Below are positions 51,796 to 60,089 of a stretch of DNA of 64,000 bases, piece by piece. The stretch's first letter is position 1. Each line of letters begins with the position of its first letter. A program made the position numbers and the translations under genes. Below the pieces are notes generated by a model. It was not told the DNA's origin, did not search any database, and worked only from the letters and a program-made list of their open reading frames with translations. The DNA comes from an uncultured Tenacibaculum sp. Its GTDB lineage: Bacteria > Bacteroidota > Bacteroidia > Flavobacteriales > Flavobacteriaceae. Location: positions 433,313 to 497,312 of the forward strand of contig NZ_CANMMT010000002.1 of the NCBI RefSeq assembly GCF_947499065.1, written 5' to 3'.

Positions 51796-52248
51796 ATGAA
51801 AGCGTTTATTCTTTTAATTAGTACTTATTTTCTTACGTTTTTTCATGCTGCTGGTATAGCAGAATACCATTATTTTATGGAGAATGACTATGTAGTTTTA
51901 AAGTTTGAAATGGACAAACACGAACTAGAACATTATCGAATTAATAAAAACTGTCAACAAAGTAAATTGTTTGACATTTGTATTCAAGAGTATTTATTAT
52001 CAAAAACTGATTTACAGTTGAATAATCAAAAAGTTGATTTCGACTTTTTAGAATCGTCAACTTATAACGATCATATTATTTTTAATTTTAAATCAAAGAA
52101 AACCTATAAGAATATCACCGATTTACAAATTGATAACACCTGTTTTTACGAAGTAAATAAAAAGTTTAAAAATAGAATTCGAATTGATATAAAACAGTTC
52201 CAAAAATCATTTTTATTGACTAAAGGCAAGGGGAGTATTCAGTTATAA
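51796..52248 (+). CDS. Small exported protein, unknown
   Basis: A 150-residue exported protein (Sec signal TYFLTFFHAAG). The body is beta-rich (YHYFMENDYVVLKFEMDKHELEHYRI) with two cysteine pairs and resembles the DUF6702-like exported proteins of Flavobacteriia in size and pattern only. It follows the YHYH-protein gene by four bases and converges on the LytT gene. Confidence 0.6.
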   Translation: MKAFILLISTYFLTFFHAAGIAEYHYFMENDYVVLKFEMDKHELEHYRINKNCQQSKLFDICIQEYLLSKTDLQLNNQKVDFDFLESSTYNDHIIFNFKSKKTYKNITDLQIDNTCFYEVNKKFKNRIRIDIKQFQKSFLLTKGKGSIQL

Positions 52249-52251
52249 AGC

Positions 52252-52962
52252 TTAGGTTTTTAAAAGCTTGTTTACGTTTATTTTATACAGTTTCCCAATA
52301 GGAATGCTATATTCTTCTATAGTTATTTTATTGCCTTCAATGCTCTTAATATGTTTTAAACCAATAGCAAAAGACTTGTGTACTTGTAAAAAGTTTTCGG
52401 GAGGTAAAACTTCTAACATTTCAGAAATTTTTTCTCTTACAGTAACTGTTTGTTTTGTTGTAATTACTTTGGTGTAATTTCCAGCAGCTTCAATAAATAA
52501 AATATCATCGGTTTCTACTTTGATATGACTTTTATTCTGTCGCAAAAACAACTGTTTGTTAGTTTTAGATGTCTCTGTATTAATTGTAGAAGACTGTTTA
52601 GGGCTACTTTGTGGTGTATCAATTACCTTATTTACCGCTTTTAAAAAACGTTCAAAACTGAATGGTTTTAAGAGGTAATCAACAACGTTTAGCTCGTAAC
52701 TTTCCAAAGCAAATTCACTATAAGCCGTAGTAACTATAACTTTAGGAGGATTTGATAATGTTTTTAAAAAATCGAAACCTTTTAGTTTAGGCATATTCAA
52801 GTCTAAGAAAATCAAATCAACAGTATGTTCACTTAAATAGCTTAAAGCTTCAATAGCGTCGTAACAATGCTTTTTAAATTCTAAATTAGGAAGCAAATCA
52901 CAATAATCTTTAATAATATCGTGAGCTATAGGTTCGTCATCAACAATAATATAGGTAATCAT
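52252..52962 (-). CDS. LytTR response regulator
   Basis: A 236-residue two-component regulator. The receiver domain has DDEPIAHDI and the phospho-acceptor Asp in VDLIFLDLNMPKLKG, then TTAYSEFALESYELNVVDYLLKPF. The LytTR DNA-binding domain (140-236) has FLRQNKSHIKVETDDILFIE and FLQVHKSFAIGLKHIKSIEG. It overlaps the sensor kinase gene by four bases. Such LytT proteins bind two-turn direct repeats; no target here is proved. Confidence 0.92.
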   Translation of the reverse strand: MITYIIVDDEPIAHDIIKDYCDLLPNLEFKKHCYDAIEALSYLSEHTVDLIFLDLNMPKLKGFDFLKTLSNPPKVIVTTAYSEFALESYELNVVDYLLKPFSFERFLKAVNKVIDTPQSSPKQSSTINTETSKTNKQLFLRQNKSHIKVETDDILFIEAAGNYTKVITTKQTVTVREKISEMLEVLPPENFLQVHKSFAIGLKHIKSIEGNKITIEEYSIPIGKLYKINVNKLLKT

Positions 52963-53804
52963 AATTTAGAAATATTCAATTGAGATTTGTAAATATCATT
53001 GGTTTTATAAAAGGACAATGTATGTGTTTTTGGGTATACCAATGCAAGTCTACGTTTTAAATTTTGTAAACCAATGCCTCCTTTTTCGTTATTAACAACA
53101 GTTTCATCAAAATTGTTTTCAATATCAAAATAAACGTTGTTTTTTTCGGCTTTCATATTGATATAAACATAAGCATTATCTCTTAAGTTTTCTACTCCAT
53201 GTTTAAAAGCATTCTCTAAAAGTATGATAAATAACAAGGGCATTACTTCATAATCGTTTCCTTCAATATCGTAATTAAATTGAATATCAATGTTTTTGCG
53301 ATATCGCATTTTATGAAGCTCAATATAGGTTTGTAAATAACTTATTTCTTCCGATAAAAGTACGGTTTCCTTTTGTCCGTCGTAAATACTATAACGCATC
53401 ATATCAGAAAGCTTTAAAATCAATTCTTTTGCCTTTTTAGAATCTTTATCAACCAAGCCATATAAGTTATTTAGCATGTTAAAGAAAAAATGAGGACTTA
53501 CTTGACTTTTTAAATGTAACAATTCAGCATTTTTCTTTTCCTTTTTAAGACTCAAAATAGATTTTATCTGTTTAAAAGTCCATCTAATCAATAAAAAGAT
53601 GAGAAGTAAGAAATAAAAAAAACTAAAAGTTACAAAAGGCTCACTGCTTCCAAAAGCATCATTAAATATCAGAATAATGACTGCTATAAAGATTAATATA
53701 AACCAAGAAAGTTTTTTAGGAATTCGTTTAAACATATGGGTATTTGCGTGTAATTCAAGTTCAATATTAGACAAATTAATTGCTACCAACAAATTAGTTG
53801 ACAA
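52959..53804 (-). CDS. LytS-type sensor histidine kinase
   Basis: A 281-residue kinase with two N-terminal membrane helices and the His_kinase domain SPHFFFNMLNNLYGLV (phospho-acceptor His), then LLENAFKHGVENL (N box) and GGIGLQNLKRRLALVYP (G box). The short length shows there is no large sensor domain. It pairs with the overlapping LytTR regulator and faces the divergent ABC/M1 operon, which may be its target. Confidence 0.88.
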   Translation of the reverse strand: MSTNLLVAINLSNIELELHANTHMFKRIPKKLSWFILIFIAVIILIFNDAFGSSEPFVTFSFFYFLLLIFLLIRWTFKQIKSILSLKKEKKNAELLHLKSQVSPHFFFNMLNNLYGLVDKDSKKAKELILKLSDMMRYSIYDGQKETVLLSEEISYLQTYIELHKMRYRKNIDIQFNYDIEGNDYEVMPLLFIILLENAFKHGVENLRDNAYVYINMKAEKNNVYFDIENNFDETVVNNEKGGIGLQNLKRRLALVYPKTHTLSFYKTNDIYKSQLNISKL

Positions 53805-53964
53805 ACAAACTTTAGGAAGTGATAAACGTTCATTTTTAAGTGATAAAGAGCCTTTATAACGCCATGAAACCTTTGTAACACCGTTTGTATTCCATACATC
53901 ACAAATACTTTTTTAGCGCATGGTTAGCGGTTAGGTTTGCTGTAAACAATTAAAAATTAACTAC

Positions 53965-54858
53965 ATGGAACTTATCATAGAAAATCTTTCAAAAACCTAT
54001 TCAAATGGCGTGCAAGCCTTGCAAACTATATCCTTAGAAATTCCAAATGGAATGTTTGGTTTGTTAGGGCCAAATGGAGCGGGGAAATCTACTTTAATGC
54101 GTACGATTGCTACACTGCAAGAAGCAGACAAAGGTGCTATTAAACTAGGAAATTTAGATGTTTTAAAACAAAAAAATGACATCCGAAAAGTATTAGGTTA
54201 TTTACCACAACAGTTTGGATTGTACCCAAAAATATCGGCAGAAGTATTGTTAAATCATTTTGCTGTACTTAAGGGAATTACCAACAAGGGAGAACGAAAA
54301 GAAATAGTAGAAAGTCTTTTGCACAAAACAAATTTATACAAGGTTAGAAAACAAAACCTTCATGGGTTTTCTGGCGGAATGAAACAGCGTTTTGGTATAG
54401 CACAAGCCTTATTAAACAGTCCAAAATTATTAATAGTAGACGAGCCTACAGCGGGATTAGACCCTTTAGAACGCAATCGTTTTTATAATATTCTTAGTGA
54501 AATAGGGGAGAACACGGTGGTTATTTTATCTACTCATATTGTAGAAGATGTAAAAGAACTGTGTACCAATATGGCCATTATAAACCAAGGACAAGTATTG
54601 CTTAAAGGAAATCCAGTTCAAATAATAGATAGTTTGAAAGGAAAGGTATATGAGAAAACAATTCAGAAGGAAGAATTAAAAAGTTATAAGCAAGCTTATC
54701 ATGTAATTAGTGAGAAGTTGTTTTTAGGAAAACCAATTATAAATATTCTAAGTGAAAGCAATCCACATAACGGTTTTACACCAGTTAAGGCAAGTTTAGA
54801 GGATGTGTATTTCTCTCAAATATTTGGAGCAAATAATCAATTAAAACAAGTTGTATAA
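53965..54858 (+). CDS. ABC transporter ATP-binding protein
   Basis: A 297-residue ATPase with GPNGAGKST (Walker A, about residues 34-42), GFSGGMKQR (signature) and LLIVDEPTAGLDP (Walker B). It overlaps the following ABC-permease/M1 gene by eight bases. Its C-terminal third resembles the regulatory tail of such export ATPases. The LytS/LytT genes lie divergently upstream. Confidence 0.93.
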   Translation: MELIIENLSKTYSNGVQALQTISLEIPNGMFGLLGPNGAGKSTLMRTIATLQEADKGAIKLGNLDVLKQKNDIRKVLGYLPQQFGLYPKISAEVLLNHFAVLKGITNKGERKEIVESLLHKTNLYKVRKQNLHGFSGGMKQRFGIAQALLNSPKLLIVDEPTAGLDPLERNRFYNILSEIGENTVVILSTHIVEDVKELCTNMAIINQGQVLLKGNPVQIIDSLKGKVYEKTIQKEELKSYKQAYHVISEKLFLGKPIINILSESNPHNGFTPVKASLEDVYFSQIFGANNQLKQVV

Positions 54859-57800
54859 TATGTGGTACGAGATATTTAAATTCGAATTAAAGTACAGAGC
54901 TAAACGTGCAGATACTTATGTGTTTTTTCTAGTACTCTTCTTGTTTTCAATGGTTGGTGTCGACTTTATTTTTCAAGGAATGGAGTTTACCACAGTTAAA
55001 AAGAATGCACCGTTGGTTATTGCCAAAACTATGGGCGCTATTACCGGAATTTTTATGATACTAGCTTCTATGATTATGGGAGTAGCTGTATTGCGCGATT
55101 TTGAATACAATATAGAATCACTAATGTATGTAAATCCCATAAAGAAAAAAGAGTATTTGTTAGGACGCTTTTTAGGTTCATTTACCGTATTGTTTTTTGT
55201 GTTTACAGGGATTTTATTTGGAATGATTTTAGGCGAATTTATGCCGTGGCATAATCCAAATGACCTGAATCCTTTTAGTTTGTCAGTTTATTTAAAACCA
55301 TTTGTAATTATTACGTTACCAATCCTTTTATTTGGAGCCTGTTTGTTTTTTGTAACAGGAGCTTTAAGTAGAAAATTGGTGGTAGTTTACACGCAAGGAG
55401 TGGTGTTTTTTGTAGCGTTTATGCTAACAAAAGCGATAAAGAATGAGTATTTACAAGCTATTATGGATCCATTTTCCTTAACTACTTTAACCTTGCTTAC
55501 CGATTCTTGGAGCATTGTAGACCGTAATGTATTTAATATTCCTTTTAGTGGAGTTTTATTGTACAACAAGCTATTTTGGATGCTATTAGGTGCTGTTATT
55601 TTATGGTTTGGATATCGAAAATTTAGTTTTAATTTAATTCGAAACAAACGCTTAAAGAAGAAAGGTTTAGCAACAACAATTACAGAAGAGAATTCAAATT
55701 ATGCGACCAAAATTCCGCAGTTTACATTTCAAAAAGAGTTGCAAACAAAATGGACACAGTTTTTACATTTATCATGGTTTTATTTTGTCAATATCTGTAA
55801 GCAGCCATCCTTTTGGGCAATTATGATTTGTGGAATGATTATCATTCTCATCAATTCGGTAAGTTTAGGAACCATTTATGGAGTTGATAGTTACCCAAAA
55901 ACATATTTTATTGTAGAAGAACTTCAAGAAACCTCTTCGTACTTTTTTATCATCTTATTAGTGTTCTATTCAGGAGAAATTATTTGGAAAGAAAGAGGCG
56001 CAAATGTAAACCTGATATACGATGCAACACCAATTTCAAACTTTATTAGTTTATTGAGTAAATACGTGGGTTTATTACTGATTTATATGGTGTTAATAGC
56101 TACGTTGATACTCACTGGAATCATTTTTCAAACCCTAAATGGTTATTATGATTATGAGTTGGAAGTTTACTTTTATGGATTCTTTTTAGAAGTATTGCCA
56201 TTTTTAGCCTTGTACACATGTATAGCCATCTTTGCGCAGGTAGTAACCAACCGTAAGTTTGTAGGAATCTTAGCAGTACTGTTATTTTTTATGTTCAATA
56301 TAGCCTTGGCTGTTATGGGCTACGACCATGATTTGTATTGGTTTGGAGGAAGTTCTTTAGGAAAATATTCCGATATGAATGGCTATGGACACCTTTTAAA
56401 ACCTTATTTATTCATTAAAACCTATTGGTTTTTAGTTGGATTGTTGCTACTTATTTTAGGAGCTATACTTTCGGTAAGAGGAACAGAAAACAGTCTTAAA
56501 AAACGATGGAGTAGTGGTAAGTACAGTATGAGTAAGCGCTTAAAAACCTTTACAATTGTAGTATTTTGTTCGTTTTTAGGGCTAGGAACCTACATTTATT
56601 ACAATACAAATGTTTTAAACAAGTACTGGACAAATACAGAAGAAATAGCCTTTAGAGCATCTTATGAAAAGGAATTAAAGAAGTTTGAATATATCAAACA
56701 GCCCAAAATTACTAGCGTTAATTTACAGGTTGAATTGTATTCTGAAAAGCAAAATTATACAGCAAAAGGAAGTTATATACTAAAGAATACTAGTGAGATA
56801 CCAATTGACAAAATTCATGTTCAAAAGAAGATTGAAGACTATGTTTCGCTTAAAAATGTCACTTTTGAAGGAGGTGCTAAGCTAGACAATCGTTATCAAA
56901 AATACGATTATAGTATTCACCAATTAAACAAGACGTTACAACCAGGTGACTCTATTAAAATGAGTTTTGTACAAGAATATACGAGTCAAGGATTTGAGAT
57001 GAAAAGCAGCAATCAGAGCATCGTACATAATGGTACATTTTTTAACAATAATAGCTTTCCAACCTTAGGGTATAATAGAAAGTATGAACTTAGAAATAAA
57101 AACGATAGAGCAGAATTCGACTTGCCAAAACGATTGAATAAAGCTAGGAGGGAAGATGCTAACGAATTGGAAAATGCTCGTTCTGGAAGCGATTCTGATG
57201 GAATACAGCTTGAAATTGTTATTGGAACTAACAAAAATCAAACTGCTATAGCTCCAGGGAATTTGGTAAAGCAATGGAAATCAAACAATCGAAATTATTT
57301 TCATTATAAAACAGCCATTCCAATTATTAATTTTTATTCAATAGTATCGGCAGAATATGAATTAGCAAAAGATACTTGGGTAGCACCAAAAACTAAAAAC
57401 TTAGTTGAATTAGAAGTGTATTATCATAAAGGACACGAATACAACTTACAACGTATGATAGATGCTATGAAAAAGTCTTTTGATTATTATAGCACATATT
57501 TTAGTCCGTACCAATATGACCATATGCGTATTACTGAGTTTCCTCGTTATGCACAATTTGCGCAGTCATTTCCTGGAACGGTGCCATTTTCTGAAGCTAT
57601 GGGATTTGTATTAAATATTGATGATGAAAAAGACGTAGACATGGCGTTTTTTATAACAGCACACGAATTGGCTCATCAATGGTTTGGTATGCAAGTAGAG
57701 GCTGCGAATGTACAGGGACAACATTTTATTTTAGAAACATTATCGCAATATGCAGCTTTAATGGTACTTAAAAAACATTTTTCTAAAGAGAAAGTAGCAC

Positions 57801-58120
57801 AGTTTTTAGAATTACAAGAAACAGATTATAAAGAAGGATTGCGTAAGGAATCAAAGCAAGAACCTTCGTTAGCATTGGTTGAAAATCAGTCGTATGTATA
57901 CTATGCAAAAGGAGCAATTAATATGTATAAATTGCAAGAAGCAATAGGAGAAGACCGTGTAAATAGGGCATTAAAAAAGTTTATAGCAGACTGGCATAGT
58001 CAACACGGAAAGCTAAAAACAGCGATCAAACGATATGCAACAAGCAAAGATTTACTAGCATATATTAAAAATGTAACTCCAGAAAACAAGCAAGAGCTTA
58101 TAAATGAGTTGTTTAAATAG
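54851..58120 (+). CDS. ABC-2 permease fused to M1-type metallopeptidase
   Basis: A 1089-residue fusion. Residues 1-590 carry about 12 membrane helices of an ABC-2 permease, with a large extracellular loop. Residues about 610-1089 are an M1 aminopeptidase-like domain with HELAHQWFG (HExxH zinc site); the likely third ligand is Glu in FILETLSQ, nineteen residues after the second His (the classical spacing is eighteen). This architecture is known in Bacteroidota and is paired with the ATPase just upstream. Substrate export plus peptide trimming is a plausible role. Confidence 0.88.
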   Translation: MYNMWYEIFKFELKYRAKRADTYVFFLVLFLFSMVGVDFIFQGMEFTTVKKNAPLVIAKTMGAITGIFMILASMIMGVAVLRDFEYNIESLMYVNPIKKKEYLLGRFLGSFTVLFFVFTGILFGMILGEFMPWHNPNDLNPFSLSVYLKPFVIITLPILLFGACLFFVTGALSRKLVVVYTQGVVFFVAFMLTKAIKNEYLQAIMDPFSLTTLTLLTDSWSIVDRNVFNIPFSGVLLYNKLFWMLLGAVILWFGYRKFSFNLIRNKRLKKKGLATTITEENSNYATKIPQFTFQKELQTKWTQFLHLSWFYFVNICKQPSFWAIMICGMIIILINSVSLGTIYGVDSYPKTYFIVEELQETSSYFFIILLVFYSGEIIWKERGANVNLIYDATPISNFISLLSKYVGLLLIYMVLIATLILTGIIFQTLNGYYDYELEVYFYGFFLEVLPFLALYTCIAIFAQVVTNRKFVGILAVLLFFMFNIALAVMGYDHDLYWFGGSSLGKYSDMNGYGHLLKPYLFIKTYWFLVGLLLLILGAILSVRGTENSLKKRWSSGKYSMSKRLKTFTIVVFCSFLGLGTYIYYNTNVLNKYWTNTEEIAFRASYEKELKKFEYIKQPKITSVNLQVELYSEKQNYTAKGSYILKNTSEIPIDKIHVQKKIEDYVSLKNVTFEGGAKLDNRYQKYDYSIHQLNKTLQPGDSIKMSFVQEYTSQGFEMKSSNQSIVHNGTFFNNNSFPTLGYNRKYELRNKNDRAEFDLPKRLNKARREDANELENARSGSDSDGIQLEIVIGTNKNQTAIAPGNLVKQWKSNNRNYFHYKTAIPIINFYSIVSAEYELAKDTWVAPKTKNLVELEVYYHKGHEYNLQRMIDAMKKSFDYYSTYFSPYQYDHMRITEFPRYAQFAQSFPGTVPFSEAMGFVLNIDDEKDVDMAFFITAHELAHQWFGMQVEAANVQGQHFILETLSQYAALMVLKKHFSKEKVAQFLELQETDYKEGLRKESKQEPSLALVENQSYVYYAKGAINMYKLQEAIGEDRVNRALKKFIADWHSQHGKLKTAIKRYATSKDLLAYIKNVTPENKQELINELFK

Positions 58121-58131
58121 TGAAATATGAT

Positions 58132-58165
58132 TATAAAAAGGAATTTGTAAAAATTCCTTTTTATA
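58132..58165 (+). terminator. Terminator of the ABC/M1 operon
   Basis: TATAAAAAGGAATTT pairs with AAATTCCTTTTTATA around a three- to four-base loop. Confidence 0.8.
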
Positions 58166-58272
58166 GTTTCATCTATAATTAATTGATATTCAACGAGTAA
58201 AATTGACCATTGAACGATTATTTTTCTAAATAGCTGATAATTTTCATAATATAAAGTATAAAATTTAGATAT

Positions 58273-58422
58273 ATGAAAACGCAGCCAACACCAATCAAAT
58301 TTATCAAAGCATACGGAAATCAGTACGAAATAAAGTTTCCGAATTTAAAAAAGCCTCTAACAGTAACACGTTATTATTATGAACGTTTGGTTAACAGTCC
58401 TGAAGAGTTTACGTTCATTTAA
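58273..58422 (+). CDS. Small protein, unknown
   Basis: A 49-residue basic protein (MKTQPTPIKFIKAYGNQYEI, closing SPEEFTFI). It has good coding character, with Lys, Tyr and Pro balanced rather than AT-noise, and is followed by an inverted repeat (TCCTGAAGA and TCTTCAGGA). No family recognised. The promoter is not evident. Short basic proteins of this type recur beside accessory DNA in Bacteroidota. Confidence 0.55.
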   Translation: MKTQPTPIKFIKAYGNQYEIKFPNLKKPLTVTRYYYERLVNSPEEFTFI

Positions 58423-58931
58423 TCTTCAGGACTAGAGGTGTTTATTTATATGATTGATTTCTATAAGAAAACATGAATAGGGCTGTTTTATAAATATTCT
58501 ATTTAACATAATATAAATTATAGTGCAAATGTCTTATTTGGTAATTTATAGGTTTTCGCCATTTGGTAGCTATAATTCCATATTATGTAAAATATCCCAT
58601 AAAGTCTAAAGTCTTGAACACACAATCGGCTCTTGGCTTTAGTACTAAATATGTAGAACTTTAATTAATCCTTTTTTCGTGTTTCATTTTCTTTTGTCTT
58701 GATGCAAAAGAAACAAAAAATCAAGCCTGCATATAATTTTGGAAACAATTAACGGCTCATTCGCTATATTTCAGGAAACATTGTAACTAATTAAGATTAT
58801 TTTGAAATCTTTTTATAATTGAAACTATTAAAAATATGTATTACTAACCCCCAAAATATGCTCGCTCATTTCTCCTATTGTTTTGACCAAAATTTTATGA
58901 GGCCAAGTTTAACATTGAGATTCTTTTATAC
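58423..58931. repeat. Gene-free stretch with repeat-like sequence
   Basis: No supported gene. It holds TTTCTTTTG ... CAAAAGAAA (58685-58715, a hairpin arm pair), and on the minus strand a 14-codon frame MAKTYKLPNKTFAL. Blocks such as the CTTTTGTCTTGATGCAAAAG segment are the sort of sequence that recurs in flavobacterial genomes next to accessory genes; copy number cannot be judged from this window. Confidence 0.35.
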
Positions 58932-59267
58932 TTAAGTTAAGTCGTGAATCTCCGCATTATGAGCGTGATTTGATATTAAATTTATAGAATTTTCACATGC
59001 AGATTCAGAAAAATACAATTCGCTCGTACCAATTATTTGACCATTACTTGCCTTTAAACTGAAATAATATTTTCCATTAGACGATTTCTTTTTTAAAAAT
59101 TTTTGAATGTCTCTAGAATTAAGTTTTACAGATTCAATACCATTTAAACATCCAGCTTTAGACTGATAACCTTCACTATTCAATAAAGTTTTATTATAAA
59201 AAGATTTCAATCTAAAATAATAATAACCTCTACTAGATGATTTATATAGTTGAAATTTTGTTCCCAT
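58932..59267 (-). CDS. DUF1508/YegP family protein, two repeats
   Basis: A 111-residue protein made of two copies of the YegP (DUF1508) unit: FQLYKSSSRGYYYFRLKS with SEGYQSKAGCLNGIESV, and FLKKKSSNGKYYFSLKASNG with GTSELYFSESACENSI. YegP-like proteins are small, soluble and of unclear function. It lies nine bases after the caspase-like gene and is last in that unit, so the two are probably cotranscribed. Confidence 0.88.
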   Translation of the reverse strand: MGTKFQLYKSSSRGYYYFRLKSFYNKTLLNSEGYQSKAGCLNGIESVKLNSRDIQKFLKKKSSNGKYYFSLKASNGQIIGTSELYFSESACENSINLISNHAHNAEIHDLT

Positions 59268-59276
59268 TAATTAAAT

Positions 59277-59969
59277 TTATTTTTTTTGTTCTTCAGCGTC
59301 TTCATCACTATATATAATATCTTTTGCAGGATTCTCTGCAACTATTATTCCTTCTTTCTCTCCATCCTTATTTAGATCAACTTGGATAATTTCTATTACC
59401 TCTGTATGCAATAAATACCCTGTTTCAGAAATAGTTTCTAACCTATCAAAGCATTTAAACCTCATATCTGTAGCCTTTAATACTTTTTCAGTAGCTACAA
59501 TAGGATCTAAATTAAGATAAACAGAATTAAACAAAAATACGTTAAATCCGATGAGCATTTCACTACTATCTAGTGAAAGTCTTGGTCCACATATATATTC
59601 AATTTCTGGACAAATAAAGAACATATCATATGCTACTTTATTAAGTCCTCCACGACAGCATGATAATAATAAAATGTTTTCATCAGCTAAACAATTTGCA
59701 TTGTATAATAACTCTCCAAAATTTTTCCAAGAGCACTCGTAATCTTCCGCCTCATTTGTAAAACCTTGGTTGTCTCCGTGAGCACTTAAGTATATTATAT
59801 CATATTTTTTATCTTCTTCAAGTACTTTTACTAATTCTTCATTATTTTCAATATTACATACATTAACATCATAGTCATAAAGCTCTAGTTGTTTTCCTAT
59901 TACTAGAGTTTCATTTTCCTCATCTTTTGTTAGAAGAAGGTTTAGAATTAAAGCATTATTGTCTAACAT
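59277..59969 (-). CDS. Caspase/CHAT-like protein with His/Cys dyad
   Basis: A 230-residue soluble protein. The likely catalytic His64 is in DIIYLSAHGDNQGF and the likely Cys104 or Cys105 in NILLLSCCRGG, the strand-His-Gly and strand-Cys order of caspase/CHAT-clan peptidases. Ala/Gly-rich context after the Cys also fits. The C-terminal tail has DLNKDGEKEG, like a calcium-binding loop. In bacteria, CHAT and caspase-like proteases often act as effectors of abortive-infection systems. Whether this one does is inference. It follows the 732-residue gene after 104 bases. Confidence 0.72.
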   Translation of the reverse strand: MLDNNALILNLLLTKDEENETLVIGKQLELYDYDVNVCNIENNEELVKVLEEDKKYDIIYLSAHGDNQGFTNEAEDYECSWKNFGELLYNANCLADENILLLSCCRGGLNKVAYDMFFICPEIEYICGPRLSLDSSEMLIGFNVFLFNSVYLNLDPIVATEKVLKATDMRFKCFDRLETISETGYLLHTEVIEIIQVDLNKDGEKEGIIVAENPAKDIIYSDEDAEEQKK

Positions 59970-60020
59970 TGAATGGTTTTGAATATGATAAATATAATAA
60001 AAATTCAGCCTTCATTTCCA

Positions 60021-60089
60021 TTCATTCTACACACATTATACTCTCCTCCCACGTCGTCGCATAAAAAGTTAGTTTAAAGTCCATTAACA
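60021..60089. repeat. Direct repeat, copy A
   Basis: TTCATTCTACACACATTATA (60021-60040) and CTCCCACGTCGTCGCATAAA (60046-60065) match copy B at 62410-62470 with scattered substitutions, ending in CCATTAACA in both. The shared block lies in the same orientation on either side of the 732-residue gene. Its CCATTAACA end includes the last codons of that gene. Confidence 0.7.

Noticed and set aside
52252..52962. This LytTR regulator as the one that binds the peptide-promoter repeats
   Set aside because: Geometry would suit a LytTR protein, but it lies 30 kb away beside an unrelated ABC operon, and its own surroundings lack the ACC repeats.
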